Below are positions 18,109-28,384 of a stretch of DNA of 64,000 bases, in pieces. The position numbers and the translations under genes were made by a program. The stretch spans positions 62,001 through 126,000 of the forward strand of contig JAQMWT010000464.1 of NCBI GenBank assembly GCA_029834535.1. Reading direction: 5' to 3'. The notes beneath the pieces were generated by a model that did no database searches, was not told the origin of the DNA, and saw nothing but the letters and a program-made list of their open reading frames with translations. The stretch is from Chrysophaeum taylorii. Lineage: Eukaryota; Sar; Pelagophyceae; Pelagomonadales; Pelagomonadaceae. The stretch's first letter is position 1. Every line of letters starts with the position of its first letter.

Positions 18109-19824
18109 ATGGGCGGCGGCGGCGGCGGCGGGAGATGGCGGGGGCTCGGGGCGGCTGTCGCGGGAGCTGCCGTCGTGTCTCTCGCCGCGCAGAGGTATCG
18201 TCGTCGTCACGAGGTAGTGACGTCGAGAGGCGTGCTGGTGGAAGAAGAAGAAGAAGAAGGGACCGGCGACGCATCGCCGTGGATCGTGCACGTCGTGCTG
18301 GACGACGTCGGCATGAACGACATGTTGAACTCGACGGATCTTCCGACGTCGGAGGTGACGCCGACGTTGCGGGCGTTGGCGGACGAGGGGGTGACGCTTT
18401 CGAATATGTACGGTCAGGACTACTGCACGCCGTCGCGGGTGGCCCTGCTGACGGGCATGTTCGCGCACAAGACGGGGTTCGCGAGGACGCAGGGCGATGA
18501 CGTCGGTCCCGCAGAGGTGTTTACGACGAGCAATTTTTCGATCCCGCTCGGAGTCAAGCTGCTGCCCGAATACCTGCAAAACGCGGGGTACGCGACCCAC
18601 GGAATTGGCAAGTGGAACGTGGGCCACTGCAACGAGGCGTACGTCCCGTGGAAACGCGGATTCTTGACATTCGCGGGGTACTTTGGGGATGGGATTGGGT
18701 ACACGACCCATTATGCGGATACGAACCGCATCCTGACCTTTCCCGACGGACGGTCCGCGAACGTGACAGATTTTTTCGAGTACGAGGGCGGCGAGGTCGT
18801 CGACTGGCGGCGAGGGTTGTCGTACGAGGGTCGGCACACGATAGATGTATTCACGGATATGGCGGTCGATCGGCTTTCCGGCGCTTCCGGCGCCACGTAC
18901 TTGTACTTGTCGTACCACGCCGTGCACGACGACCTTCAAAGCACCTCGACGCTCGCGTATTCTAAAGATAAATGGGATCGACTCGAAGACGAGTACGGGC
19001 TCTCGTCGAACCGCGAGGACTTTGGGATCGTGTTGAGTGCGGTGGACGAGGCGATCGGGAGGGTCAAGGCCACCTTGGACGACCGGGAAGTCTCGTATTT
19101 GCTCGTCGTCCACTCGGACAACGGCGGCATGCCGTGTTCGTTCCGTCTGTGCGGCAACAATCTTCCCTACCGCGGCACCAAGTTCCACTTCTTCGAGGGG
19201 GGCGTCAAGGTGCCGGCTTTTGTGTATTCGAACGATCTGTTGCCCACGTCGCGTCGCGGCGGAACCTTCGACGGCCTCGCCCACCACGTCGACTGGCTAG
19301 CGACGTTCCTCGACGCGGCGGGCGTCGACCCCGCGACGGTCCTAGACGAAGCGTCCGACTCGCTGAGCTTTTGGCCCGGAATCAGAGACGTCGACGCCGG
19401 CCCGAATCGCTCCGAGATCCTCTTCAGCATCACGCAAGATAGTCTCGCTCTCCGAATAGGAGACTACAAACTATTGTACCAATTGGACGACTCGCGCTGG
19501 TACTCGCCCGATTACCGAGTCGCGTCTCCGCGGCAGCTCGAGAAGTGCAACGACGGCACCCTGGCGAATCATCTCTTTGATCTCGCATCTGATCCCCACG
19601 AGCGCACCAACCTCTACCACCACCGCGCCTACCGAGAGATACGCGAGGGTCTGCTCGCCTACGGTCGAGCGAGGTACGCCGCCGACGCTATCTCGATCCC
19701 CTCTGGTTTCGCGGAGACGGACGACCCGTCGCTCCTCGCTGCCTGGAACGCGACGACCGACCGGGACTCGGACACCGTCGTCGCCGTTCCGTGGGGCTGC
19801 CAGCTTATCGCGATGAGGGAGTGA
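18109..19824 (+). CDS. Sulfatase (arylsulfatase B-like), type II membrane or secreted
   Basis: 571 residues from the ATG at 18109. After a Gly run, a hydrophobic segment at about 12-28 acts as a signal anchor, followed by an acidic linker. The catalytic domain begins with the metal-binding LDDVG (64-68). It carries the formylglycine signature CTPSR (106-110) within CTPSRVALLTG, and GIGKWNVGH and HSDNGG further on, all standard for type I sulfatases. Cys106 would be converted to formylglycine by a sulfatase-modifying enzyme. Several N-x-S/T sites fit a lumenal protein. The likely substrate is a sulfated polysaccharide or glycan; this is inferred from the family. It stands alone, with long gaps on both sides. 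Confidence 0.9.
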   Translation: MGGGGGGGRWRGLGAAVAGAAVVSLAAQRYRRRHEVVTSRGVLVEEEEEEGTGDASPWIVHVVLDDVGMNDMLNSTDLPTSEVTPTLRALADEGVTLSNMYGQDYCTPSRVALLTGMFAHKTGFARTQGDDVGPAEVFTTSNFSIPLGVKLLPEYLQNAGYATHGIGKWNVGHCNEAYVPWKRGFLTFAGYFGDGIGYTTHYADTNRILTFPDGRSANVTDFFEYEGGEVVDWRRGLSYEGRHTIDVFTDMAVDRLSGASGATYLYLSYHAVHDDLQSTSTLAYSKDKWDRLEDEYGLSSNREDFGIVLSAVDEAIGRVKATLDDREVSYLLVVHSDNGGMPCSFRLCGNNLPYRGTKFHFFEGGVKVPAFVYSNDLLPTSRRGGTFDGLAHHVDWLATFLDAAGVDPATVLDEASDSLSFWPGIRDVDAGPNRSEILFSITQDSLALRIGDYKLLYQLDDSRWYSPDYRVASPRQLEKCNDGTLANHLFDLASDPHERTNLYHHRAYREIREGLLAYGRARYAADAISIPSGFAETDDPSLLAAWNATTDRDSDTVVAVPWGCQLIAMRE

Positions 19825-20271
19825 AGGACCCCCTCCCTCCCTCCACCGTTTGCTACACACCATAAGTAAGCACCAACCAACAACGGGCGGTTTTGTTGTC
19901 GTCGTCGTCGTCGTCGTCGTCGTCCGATAATGTGATTGTCGCTTCTCTCACCCCGTCGTCTGCGGCGGCGCCTAGGCAGCAGCAGCAGCAGCAGCAGGAG
20001 TCAACGAGAAAACTACAAGCAAGAGATTCAATATTTCGGTAGCTTCCTTCCTCCTATGACGTGAAACCACGCAAGAGTCGTGGGTCTCTCAAACCAAGGT
20101 GCGTGCGTGCGTACATACTGTTTCGATTGACGAATTAGGGTGAAGTCGCACTCATACATCGAGGATTAAAGTATTGTGCTGACGATTGCTGCCCAGCTAT
20201 TGTACATAGACCGAAACACTAGTCGACTTTGGTCGAGAAGCGCCACATGGGAGCCTAGGGGCGCCTTCGGA
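19825..20271. other. Intergenic, simple repeats
   Basis: Contains a GTC repeat (19895-19924) and a CAG repeat (19978-19996). Nothing else is recognised. Confidence 0.6.
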
Positions 20272-20988
20272 ATGGCCCTCGTGACGGTGGCGCCCGAGGT
20301 GTTGGTGAAGATCGCGCTGACGGCCCTCGGAAGGGTCTCACGACCACCGATCGAACTCGGAATGGCGATTGTCTTGTCTGAATGCAACGACGACGAGCTG
20401 TGGTCCTACCACGGTTTGCCCGCGATGGCGCGGATGCTCGAGGCCGCGCAGGTCGACGCGCTCCGCGCGTGGCGCGACCGCACGCGTGCCGTGATCGAGG
20501 CCGTGAGACGCCTGCGGTCGGTCTGCGTGAATTTCCGGAGCAGACTCGACTACGTGCCGTTTGCCGAGCCGTACATCGCTGTCGACTGCGCGCTCAGACT
20601 GTCCTCGCACCGCCTCACCGACCGCGTCGTGGTGCTGGGAAGCGACGCAGGGGCCGCCTACAGCACGCCGGTCACCTTGCGAGTGCCAAAGTTTCGGCTC
20701 ATCGAGGTCTATAACACCGAGCGCTGGATGCCCGCGCGCCTCGATAAGATTCGCGACGATACCATACCCTACGCCGACATGAGCGCCTCGCTCCGCGCGT
20801 GGTTCGCCTCCCTCGCTCTCCTCGTCGCTGTGGAGGGAGACAGGCCCTGGTGGCGCCTCGGTCGCTTGGTTGCAACTCATCAACTAGTCGACTGGCCTCC
20901 CTCCCCAGTCCTCGTCGACTCGCGCAGACTCCTGCCAAACAGGCCACGACCCACCACCTGCGCCTGCTCGCTCTGCATCTGTATGTGA
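20272..20988 (+). CDS. Hypothetical protein
   Basis: 238 residues from the ATG at 20272. The frame is open about 30 codons upstream, but without an ATG. The N-terminal part (VTVAPEVLVKIALTALGRVS) is helical and resembles, weakly, the start of F-box-like or ankyrin-associated algal proteins. Then comes a helical Arg-rich region (RAWRDRTRAVIEAVRRLRSV) and a Cys-containing tail (TTCACSLCICM). No catalytic motif, signal peptide or clear membrane segment is seen. Codon use is GC-rich like the neighbours, supporting a real gene. Function unknown. Confidence 0.5.
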   Translation: MALVTVAPEVLVKIALTALGRVSRPPIELGMAIVLSECNDDELWSYHGLPAMARMLEAAQVDALRAWRDRTRAVIEAVRRLRSVCVNFRSRLDYVPFAEPYIAVDCALRLSSHRLTDRVVVLGSDAGAAYSTPVTLRVPKFRLIEVYNTERWMPARLDKIRDDTIPYADMSASLRAWFASLALLVAVEGDRPWWRLGRLVATHQLVDWPPSPVLVDSRRLLPNRPRPTTCACSLCICM

Positions 20989-21992
20989 TCCTTGGGATCA
21001 GGTCGAAACGCGCGCGAGCGACCACCCAAACATGCTTGCTGCACCCGTCCGACTTCTCGCGTTCAATCTGACACAAGAATAATGTCGTGTTCTGTTTTTG
21101 TCTTTCTCTCCCTCGGCTCGACTCGATGATGAACGTAGCCTACTAGTAGACCATGGCTGCGCCCCCTGGTCCCCCTCTGTATAAAATACGAATCATCGCC
21201 GACTCGCGCTATAACTAACTAACTAACTAACTAACTAACTTCAGACCTCTCCCGAGCATGGGAGCCAGGCCGGACCGACAGGAGCCAGTCCGGAATCACG
21301 GGCCTGTAGACGACACGGGCCTGTAGACGAGGAGCGCCGAAAGGTCGGTCGGTGGAGAGTGACCATCAAGCTTGTCGCCATGCGACGAGGAGACCGCGAT
21401 GTGACTGACAACCAACTCGTCGATAACCTTCCGTCTTCGCCCCCCCGGCCATACCCCGTCCCACTGCGAACGTTCCGGCTGCCAACCGGCCCGCCCGGGA
21501 GGCGAGTAGGTGCCAACCTACGCCGGGAGGGCGGATGCCCTCGCAAGGCTCGGGATTCATGAGGCACCGTCCTCCATCACAACCATGCAGTCGGCGATCA
21601 GGGTAACTCGCGCTATCACCATGATGATTGTTTGTTTATTTATTTATTTATTCGAGGCTGGTGGGTGGACCGCCATGTTTGTGTAGCGCCGTTGTCGTTT
21701 GATAAATAAATCAATAATTAATTAAGTAATATGCGGAGTATGGATGGAGCGCATGTTGTATACTCACTCTTCTCCGCAGTGGCCTTCGAGGGAGGGAGGG
21801 AGGGGGGGCTGCCCCCGACAGAGGGAAATGGCCTTCGAGGGAGGGAGGGAGGGAGGGAGGGAAGGCTGCCCCCGGCAGAGGGCAACCGACCGACGACGGT
21901 AAGTGTCCAGGAGACGACGTCAGGATGGTGCCATTCCGTGCTAACCTCCTCGAAAGTTAGAAAAAATTCCTAAACCCTCGTCCCAAGAAAAG
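20989..21992. other. Intergenic, simple repeats
   Basis: Holds a CTAA repeat (21213-21241), a TTTA repeat (21634-21650) and two related GGGA-repeat blocks (21788-21809 and 21837-21860), each followed by a GGCTGCCCCCG-type stretch. No supported gene. Confidence 0.55.
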
Positions 21993-22859
21993 ATGGAGGA
22001 GCTTCCGACGCTCCGTCTGCGGGCTTTGGAGATTCTGTCGACGGCGTCGGTGGCCGAGAAGGCGCGGCTGACGCGAGAGCACGTGTTATGGTGGCGATCC
22101 CTCGGATCTGAGGAAAAACTGCTCGTGGGCCCCGCTGACGCTGGGATCGAGACGCCAGAAGTGGCGGCGCGCGAGGTGGCGGAGGTGCCTCGCGGTCGCG
22201 AGAAGAAGGCGGGAGCGAAGGGCCTCGTCCACGCCCTCGCGCACGCCGAGGGGTGCGCCGTGGACTGCTTCTGGGACCTCGTCGCTAGGTTCGGCCACGA
22301 GGTAGCCGCGACGCTGCCGGGCGACGAAGCGGTCGAGTTCGGCGACGACGTCGCCAGCATTGCTCTCGACGAGGCGACCCATTTCGAGCGCCTTTCGGCG
22401 AGGCTCGAGGCCCTCGGGCTCGCGTACGGCGACCTCCCCGCGACTGACACGCTCGCGGCGTCGATGCGCGACACGAAGGACGACTGCGTCGCGCGGCTCG
22501 CGGTCGTCCACCTCGTCCACGAGGCGCGGGGGCTCGACGTATTCGCGGCTGGACGCGCGAGACTCGACCGCGCCGGCGACCCGGCATCATCCGCCGTCCT
22601 TGCCCTCAACTACGAGGACGAGGTACGCCACGTCCGCCTCATGAAGCGCTGGTTCGAGCGCCTCGTTCTGGCGAAAACAAAAAAGAAGAAAACCACCACC
22701 ACCACCACCGAATCGCCCCGAGCTTGGTTCCACGCCATCGTCCGCGACCCCAACCGGTGGGCGAGCCAGAAGCTCAAGGGCCCCTTTAACCACGAGGCCC
22801 GCCAACGAGCGCTCATGGACCCTTCCTGGTACGTTCCCCTCGCCGAGGGTTTGAAGTAG
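21993..22859 (+). CDS. DUF455-family ferritin-like protein
   Basis: 288 residues from the ATG at 21993. The protein is mostly helical and carries the family's metal-ligand pattern: HAEGCAVDCFWDL (84-96), IALDEATHFERLSARL (123-138), LVHEARGLDV (174-183) and a YEDEVRHVRLMKRWF stretch later. These give the Glu and Glu-x2-His ligands of a di-iron ferritin-like fold, as known for DUF455. The phrase YGDLPATDTLAASM matches the family's YGD.P.H..LW region. The biochemical role of DUF455 is not established. It lies six bases upstream of the start of the next gene on the same strand, suggesting a very short intergenic region or shared transcription. Confidence 0.82.
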   Translation: MEELPTLRLRALEILSTASVAEKARLTREHVLWWRSLGSEEKLLVGPADAGIETPEVAAREVAEVPRGREKKAGAKGLVHALAHAEGCAVDCFWDLVARFGHEVAATLPGDEAVEFGDDVASIALDEATHFERLSARLEALGLAYGDLPATDTLAASMRDTKDDCVARLAVVHLVHEARGLDVFAAGRARLDRAGDPASSAVLALNYEDEVRHVRLMKRWFERLVLAKTKKKKTTTTTTESPRAWFHAIVRDPNRWASQKLKGPFNHEARQRALMDPSWYVPLAEGLK

Positions 22860-22865
22860 GAAGTT

Positions 22866-24344
22866 ATGTGGGCGGCGTCCCTTTTCCTCGTTGCAACAAC
22901 AACAACAACAACAACGAGGAGCGTCGTCGTCGCGCTGCCCGTGACGCCGCCCGTGCCGGCGGAGGCCGTCCTCCCGCCGGTGGTGACGACGCGGCGCGTT
23001 GTCGCGCCGCTCGCCGCGCACCGGGTCCGCGGCGGACGGCGGGGAGCTGGGATTGGGACCGCCGTCGCGGCGCCGACGACATCACCCCGGCGGCGCGTCG
23101 CCGTGCACTTCGCCTTGACGTACGCCGCGTACTGCCTCGTGTACCTCGAGCGCAAGCCCGTGAGCGTGGTGAAGCCGATGCTTGCGTCGGAGCTCGGCCT
23201 GAGCAACGCGGCGCTCGCGACGGTCGACACGGCCTGGCTCGCGTTGTACGCGGTCGGACAGCTGTCCCTCGGCGCTGCCCGGACCGTCCTCTCCCCGAGC
23301 GCGTTGCTGGCGACGGGGTTTATCCTCTCGGGCGCCTTCACGGCCGCGTGTTCGCGCGCCCAGAGCGCCGCGACTCTTTCGGCTTTCTGGGGGCTCAACG
23401 GGTTGTTCCAGGCGTGCGCCAACCCCCTTTTGGTGCTGCACGTCGCCGACCTCTTTCCGCCCGCCGCGCGCGCGAGCGCCGTGGGGTTCTGGCAGACCTC
23501 GCAGCAGGTAGGCGGAGTTTTGGCGAATCTCTTCGCGGCGAGGACCCTCGGCTCGGACGGTTGGCGAGCGATCTTCGCCCGCGCCGGAACCCTCGTCATG
23601 GCGGCCGCGATCCCGCTCGCGATTTTGGTGCGGTCGTCGCCCGCCGTCTCCCGCATCGTCGATGAGCCACCACCACCGATGATGGGAGCAGCGGCGCCCG
23701 CGCGACGACCCGCCTCGCTCGCCGGCGTCGGCGCGGTCGCGGCTGCCTACTGCCTCGTGAAGACGACCCGATATTGCCTCATGTTCTGGCTCCCGTTCTT
23801 TCTCGTCAAGGCCGTCGGCGTCGATCCCCGCAACGCGGCCAACCTCGCCTCGCTCCTCGATCTCGGCGGCGCCATCGGCACCGCGTGCGTCGGCTTGGTC
23901 GCCGACGACCTCTTCCGCGGCGCCATGCTCAAGGCGTGCCTGCCCTTCGCCGCCGCCACCTCTCTTCTGCTCCTCGTCTTCGCCGCCGTCGCGCGATTCG
24001 GCGGACCCCTCGCCACCGCCGCCTGCATGCTCGCCGTCGGATTTTGCGTCGCCGCCCCCGACGGCGTCCTCGGCGGCGCCGCCGCCCGCAACCTCTGCGA
24101 CTACAACGGCCTCACCTCGCGCTCGGCATCCAACGCCGCGCCCGCCGTCTCCGGTCTCATCAACGGCTGCGGCTCCGTGGGCGCGATCCTCCAGGGCCTC
24201 GGTACCGCCGCCCTCGTCGACCTTTTCGGCTGGACTGCCCTCTTTATCTCCCTCGCCGCCGCGATGGCTCTTGCCACCCTCTTCCTCCTCCCCGCCGTCG
24301 CCCTCGAACGCAACTATCTCCTCGTCCTCGAACCTGCCCCTTAA
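22866..24344 (+). CDS. MFS transporter, glycerol-3-phosphate/sugar-phosphate antiporter-like (SLC37/GlpT)
   Basis: 492 residues. The presequence MWAASLFLVA plus a seven-Thr run from an ACA repeat, then a Pro/Arg-rich stretch to about residue 75, looks like signal plus transit peptide, so a plastid envelope location is plausible. About twelve membrane segments follow. The helix-1 region YAAYCLVYLERKPVSVVKPML resembles the Y-x-x-R-x-x-x-x-V pattern of organophosphate:phosphate antiporters, where Arg contacts phosphate. GFWQTSQQVGGVLANL fits the helix-5 region of the same branch. The substrate is inferred, not shown. Only six bases separate it from the DUF455 gene, and it converges on the next gene with 27 bp between stops. 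Confidence 0.82.
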   Translation: MWAASLFLVATTTTTTTRSVVVALPVTPPVPAEAVLPPVVTTRRVVAPLAAHRVRGGRRGAGIGTAVAAPTTSPRRRVAVHFALTYAAYCLVYLERKPVSVVKPMLASELGLSNAALATVDTAWLALYAVGQLSLGAARTVLSPSALLATGFILSGAFTAACSRAQSAATLSAFWGLNGLFQACANPLLVLHVADLFPPAARASAVGFWQTSQQVGGVLANLFAARTLGSDGWRAIFARAGTLVMAAAIPLAILVRSSPAVSRIVDEPPPPMMGAAAPARRPASLAGVGAVAAAYCLVKTTRYCLMFWLPFFLVKAVGVDPRNAANLASLLDLGGAIGTACVGLVADDLFRGAMLKACLPFAAATSLLLLVFAAVARFGGPLATAACMLAVGFCVAAPDGVLGGAAARNLCDYNGLTSRSASNAAPAVSGLINGCGSVGAILQGLGTAALVDLFGWTALFISLAAAMALATLFLLPAVALERNYLLVLEPAP

Positions 24345-24371
24345 TATATTATCCTCCTCCTCCTCCTCCTC

Positions 24372-25193
24372 CTAGTACACGTCCGCCTCGGGCTTTAACG
24401 CGCACCCTTTCAAGTAGCCCGCGGGGGACACGGGCCGCCCGTACCACTGGCGCGCGACCTTTTCGATCTTGCGGTCCGACACCCCCGACCCTTCGGCCGT
24501 CCTGTACCGCGCGAAACTGCGGCGGAACGCGCGCACGATTTCGGACTTGTGGACCGACCCCGCGTTCCGCCTCTCGAGCCGCGCCTCGGCGAAGTCTAAA
24601 AACGCCGTGTTTAAGGCTGCCGCGGCGTCGGCTTCGCTGCGCGTCGGTGGCTTGGGCCGACCGATCTCGTACACGCCGCCGGCGATTCCCGCGCACGTCG
24701 CGAGCGCACAAACGAAACCCGCGTCGTCGTCGAACGCGCGGACGAGTCCCTCGTACGCCACGAACCCAACCGTAACGTACAAGACGGCGCCGACGCCCAA
24801 GACGGCGAGCGACGGCGACGCGGCGAACCCCGCCTCGCTCTCCGCGACAAAATCCGAATCTGGATCCAGCACTTTGGCGAGTTCGACTTCCGTCGCTCGC
24901 CCCGGACGTATCCCCGACTCGAGACCGAGCGGGGCAAGCACCCAGTCGGGTCCGAGGTATAAGGCGAACCCCAATAGCACGGCCGCAAACACGGGCGCGC
25001 TCCAATCGGGCAAGACGAGTCCTTCGTCGAACGAGAGCGGAGGAAGCGGCGCCTTATCGGTCGCGTCGAGTTGCGAGGGCACGCTCCCGTAGGTGTACTT
25101 CATCACCCGCAGCGCCGAAGGCCCTCGTCGCCGCCACGCGCTGCTCTGCGCGACGTACGCCTCGCAACAACCTACGAACAACACGAAGATCAT
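24372..25193 (-). CDS. Hypothetical membrane protein, probably plastid-targeted
   Basis: 273 residues from the ATG at 25193. It begins MIFVLFVGCCEAYVAQSSAWRR, a signal peptide followed by a basic Ser-containing stretch, compatible with bipartite plastid import. Three hydrophobic segments are visible: SAPVFAAVLLGFALYLGPDW (about 65-85), LAVLGVGAVLYVTVGFVAY (about 128-147) and FVCALATCAGIAGGVYEIG (about 160-178). The C-terminal 95 residues are charged and soluble (KSEIVRAFRRSFARYR). I do not recognise a family. Some thylakoid proteins of algae have this outline, but that is only an analogy. Confidence 0.65.
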   Translation of the reverse strand: MIFVLFVGCCEAYVAQSSAWRRRGPSALRVMKYTYGSVPSQLDATDKAPLPPLSFDEGLVLPDWSAPVFAAVLLGFALYLGPDWVLAPLGLESGIRPGRATEVELAKVLDPDSDFVAESEAGFAASPSLAVLGVGAVLYVTVGFVAYEGLVRAFDDDAGFVCALATCAGIAGGVYEIGRPKPPTRSEADAAAALNTAFLDFAEARLERRNAGSVHKSEIVRAFRRSFARYRTAEGSGVSDRKIEKVARQWYGRPVSPAGYLKGCALKPEADVY

Positions 25194-26539
25194 TTGCCTG
25201 ACATCACCTGCGCTTATGAGGTGGCGGAAGCAGATGAGGGTAAAAAGCGACTAGAATCTCGAGCAGCATTTTTTTTTATGGGCGGCGGCGACAACTTGGG
25301 CTGGCGGGCGTCATGGCCGCCTTCTCGTCGAACGAGAAAGACGTCGTCTTGCGGCGGGCATTTTGATTAATGCGCAAGTTGTAGGCGACGCCCTCGCGCG
25401 GCATCCGGCTGTCGTCATCGTCGTCTAGACTACTAAGTCGGCGGCGACTTACTTAATACTGACGCGGAAGACGATGTGGCCACCATGGTCGCCCACGAGC
25501 CTGGTCGGGGGGCTTCCACTCGTAGAGTCTTACCGTTGGTAGTCGTCGTCGCGTAGTAACGCTTCGACGCGCCAGCATCCGGACGTGTCGATGCGGCCTG
25601 GAGTGTCGACACCCACCGGCCGCTTCGACCACCACCAGGAGTGGTACGATGCACCTGCGCTCGTCGGGCACGCGGGCTAGCGTGTATGGGGAGTGTCGCG
25701 TCGTCGACGCAGCGACCGCCGTAGCCTTCGGCAGTGAATCATGATGGCGATAAGCACGATGAAGTACGAGACGACGACGAACGCTCGACAAAACACCTGC
25801 GCGCGCTCCACTCGTCGGGGTCGTCGTCACTGATGCCCGGTCGGGTACTACGTGCCGATGCGGTCCGATTTGTCGCGCTAATGAACAGAAACGACTGCGC
25901 GATGAAGGTCGGGTCTGTTTCAAATTGGCTTATCTCCGCCGCGAGGTCGTCCGATGTGAAACACACCCATCGCGGAGCTGCGAGTGTACAAAGTGTCGAA
26001 AGACGCCAAAGTACGGCCAGTCGGCGCAGTGCGTCCGTCCGACGCTGCGTGATGGGCGGTCAGCTAAACACCACGATGTTCGGCTCTCTTAAGAACCAGG
26101 CGATCCTGTTCCTGTCGGACTACTTTGGGAACATCATGTTAGCCGACACTCTCTCCATCGATGTCGTTTTGAACGAGATGTCCTCCGCCGTAATCACAAA
26201 CGTGACCGACCGGTAGGGGCCGTCTGTGAAGCTTGGGCAGTCAGAACACCCGAGCATCGGCAGCAACGCGTGCTAGAAACGTTCTGAGCGCGGTGTGGCT
26301 CTGTCTATCTTGGCGAGGGCACGCTCCGAGCCCAGGATGATCTTCTTCTCTACGCCGTGAATCAACACGCGCCGGAGGGCCGCGTGTCGTTGGCCCAGAG
26401 CGCGTAGACCCACGCCTCGTCGACAGTCCCCGGCGCATTGTGGCCGACGAGGCTCGTCGACTCGGCACGGTCGACACCGTCGTAAGCAGTAGGTGGTCAG
26501 CGAAAATGTAGCCGCCGTTGCTGCGGTTATAGCAAGCGG

Positions 26540-26571
<32 letters not shown>

Positions 26572-28384
26572 AACAGCACCCCGCCAATGCGCTGGCCCGC
26601 GGCCTCGGCAACACAATATGTATCGTCGATGTTCGTACTCCAGGACGCCTTGGTCAGACCCACGGCCGCGGGAAATCGCGGTAAATCTCCCTCTCAAAAA
26701 CAATCAACCAGATTAGTGTCGCGTTCTAGGAGCCACCACACGTCAGCTTCAAGTCGAGCGAGTTTTCGAGCACTGCGCACTCGAGTAGCATCATCGGATA
26801 CCGCCAGGTTGTAGCTGCGCGATAAGTTGTTTTTGTCCTACGAACGGGACTCTCCTTGTCCGCCGGGCGCGAGCTAGACGTCGTCGATAGCGACGTCGCC
26901 GAGCCAATGATACATACGCCTACGACGAAGTGGATCTTGGTTGCGTCTGCCGATGCAGTCACGTTCGCACTCCACAACGCGGGTACGCGCGTGCGTTGCC
27001 AGCCCATCGGGGAGCCCAGGCAGGCTTCACCGTGCAGAGTTCGAACATGTTGTATTGAAACGCCAACACAAAGCAGGCGTCGGTCGCATCGAAGACTGGA
27101 GACGCGAGAACGTAGATTGCGTTGATCGTCCCAAGAGAGGCCTTGCCGTATGCGTAGCCGACATCATGCTGCTCGGTGCCAACGTAGAAATCGAAGGCCG
27201 GTTCCCTCGCTGTCCGTGTGTCCTCCGCACCCTTTTGTAATAATCGACAGTGTTGACTTTGTCGCGAAGGTCCGCATCGAAGCCGCGCGCAGCAAGCACC
27301 ACGTTTTTAGGCGACGGCGACGACGCTGAACATGCATGGAGCGCCATCGTGGATTTTAAAGCGTCGCACGCGTCATATTTGGTCGCCGTGGCTTTGGCGG
27401 CGTCACAGTCGCGCATTCTCGGGGAGGGGCAGAAGCGCGCGCCGAGGACTGTCGCGTCATACTCGCCGCCAGGCTCGAGAGTAAATAACCTTCGAGCATC
27501 CCAACGTCGACGCCCGGGTTGGCTTTGGGGACGCGCACAAACTATAGGGGAATGTGGTGTTGTTGATGTTGTTGTTGAAAACGATTCTCCATGCCACTTC
27601 TCAAGCTGCCGAGGAGGACGCGCGGAAGAGCTCAAAGGTCGAGAGTACGATAGGTGAACTCCGAGGGCGGTCGATGACAATTAATGTGGTTGTCGCCAGT
27701 AGTGTCGATGTAAATTCAAACCGCCGTTTCCTCCCGCAGCTGCACTTGCATCGGAGGATTTGCGTGGTCCAATGAAGAAGGAGAAGAAGAAGACGACGAC
27801 GACGACGACGCTCCGCGTATCATATAGGATGCCCATCTTTTTCGAACGCAAGCTCCCATTCACACTACGTTCGTCTGATTCTCGAGTCGGGGTCAAGGTC
27901 GGTCGATAACGGAAACGATCACGATGCTTCTCGAGAACACGCACGCCGCGTAAAGTCTCTGTCAATGCGGTGGCACAAATTCCAGCCGGCGTGGGGCGGG
28001 CTGAATTTCACCACCCACGTCGCGGTAGTCTCGTTCGCGGCAAAAGCCGTCAAGCCGCCTCGAGCTTTTTTTCACACGTCACGGAAGTTGTTGCAAAGGT
28101 GCCACAGTCCGGTTCGCGCAACAAAACAAACAAAAATCGATAGGGAGAAACAGTATGGTTATTTTCTCTCACGGTGAGTGAGAGAATCTAGCGCACCGGA
28201 CGACAGTGTCGACGGAGAGAGGGAAGGAATTCCCACGGCCCACTTCGTATGCATGCGTGGAGATTGAGCTTCGCTTGGATGTCGCGTCGGTGTGAGACAG
28301 AGAGTTTTGAGATCGGCTCTCCCAGGCCCAGAGGCCTTGGAGAGAACCAACCAAAAAATCGAAAGAAGTCACGCACAGCCCGAG
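25194..28384. other. Gene-poor stretch with decayed protein-like islands, mainly minus strand
   Basis: No continuous gene. On the minus strand several islands have protein-like character in changing frames, for example at about 27200-27030 (AFDFYVGTEQHDVGYAYGK) and about 26440-26350 (HNAPGTVDEAWVYALWAND, reminiscent of the end of LamG-type domains). They suggest one large decayed gene, too broken to name. A plus-strand open frame at about 25734-26216 is probably a shadow. A TTAG repeat lies at 26540-26570. Confidence 0.4.

Noticed and set aside
24349-25005. Arg-rich minus-strand frame overlapping the plastid membrane protein gene
   Set aside because: Out-of-frame shadow; the frame with signal peptide and membrane segments is the better coding candidate.
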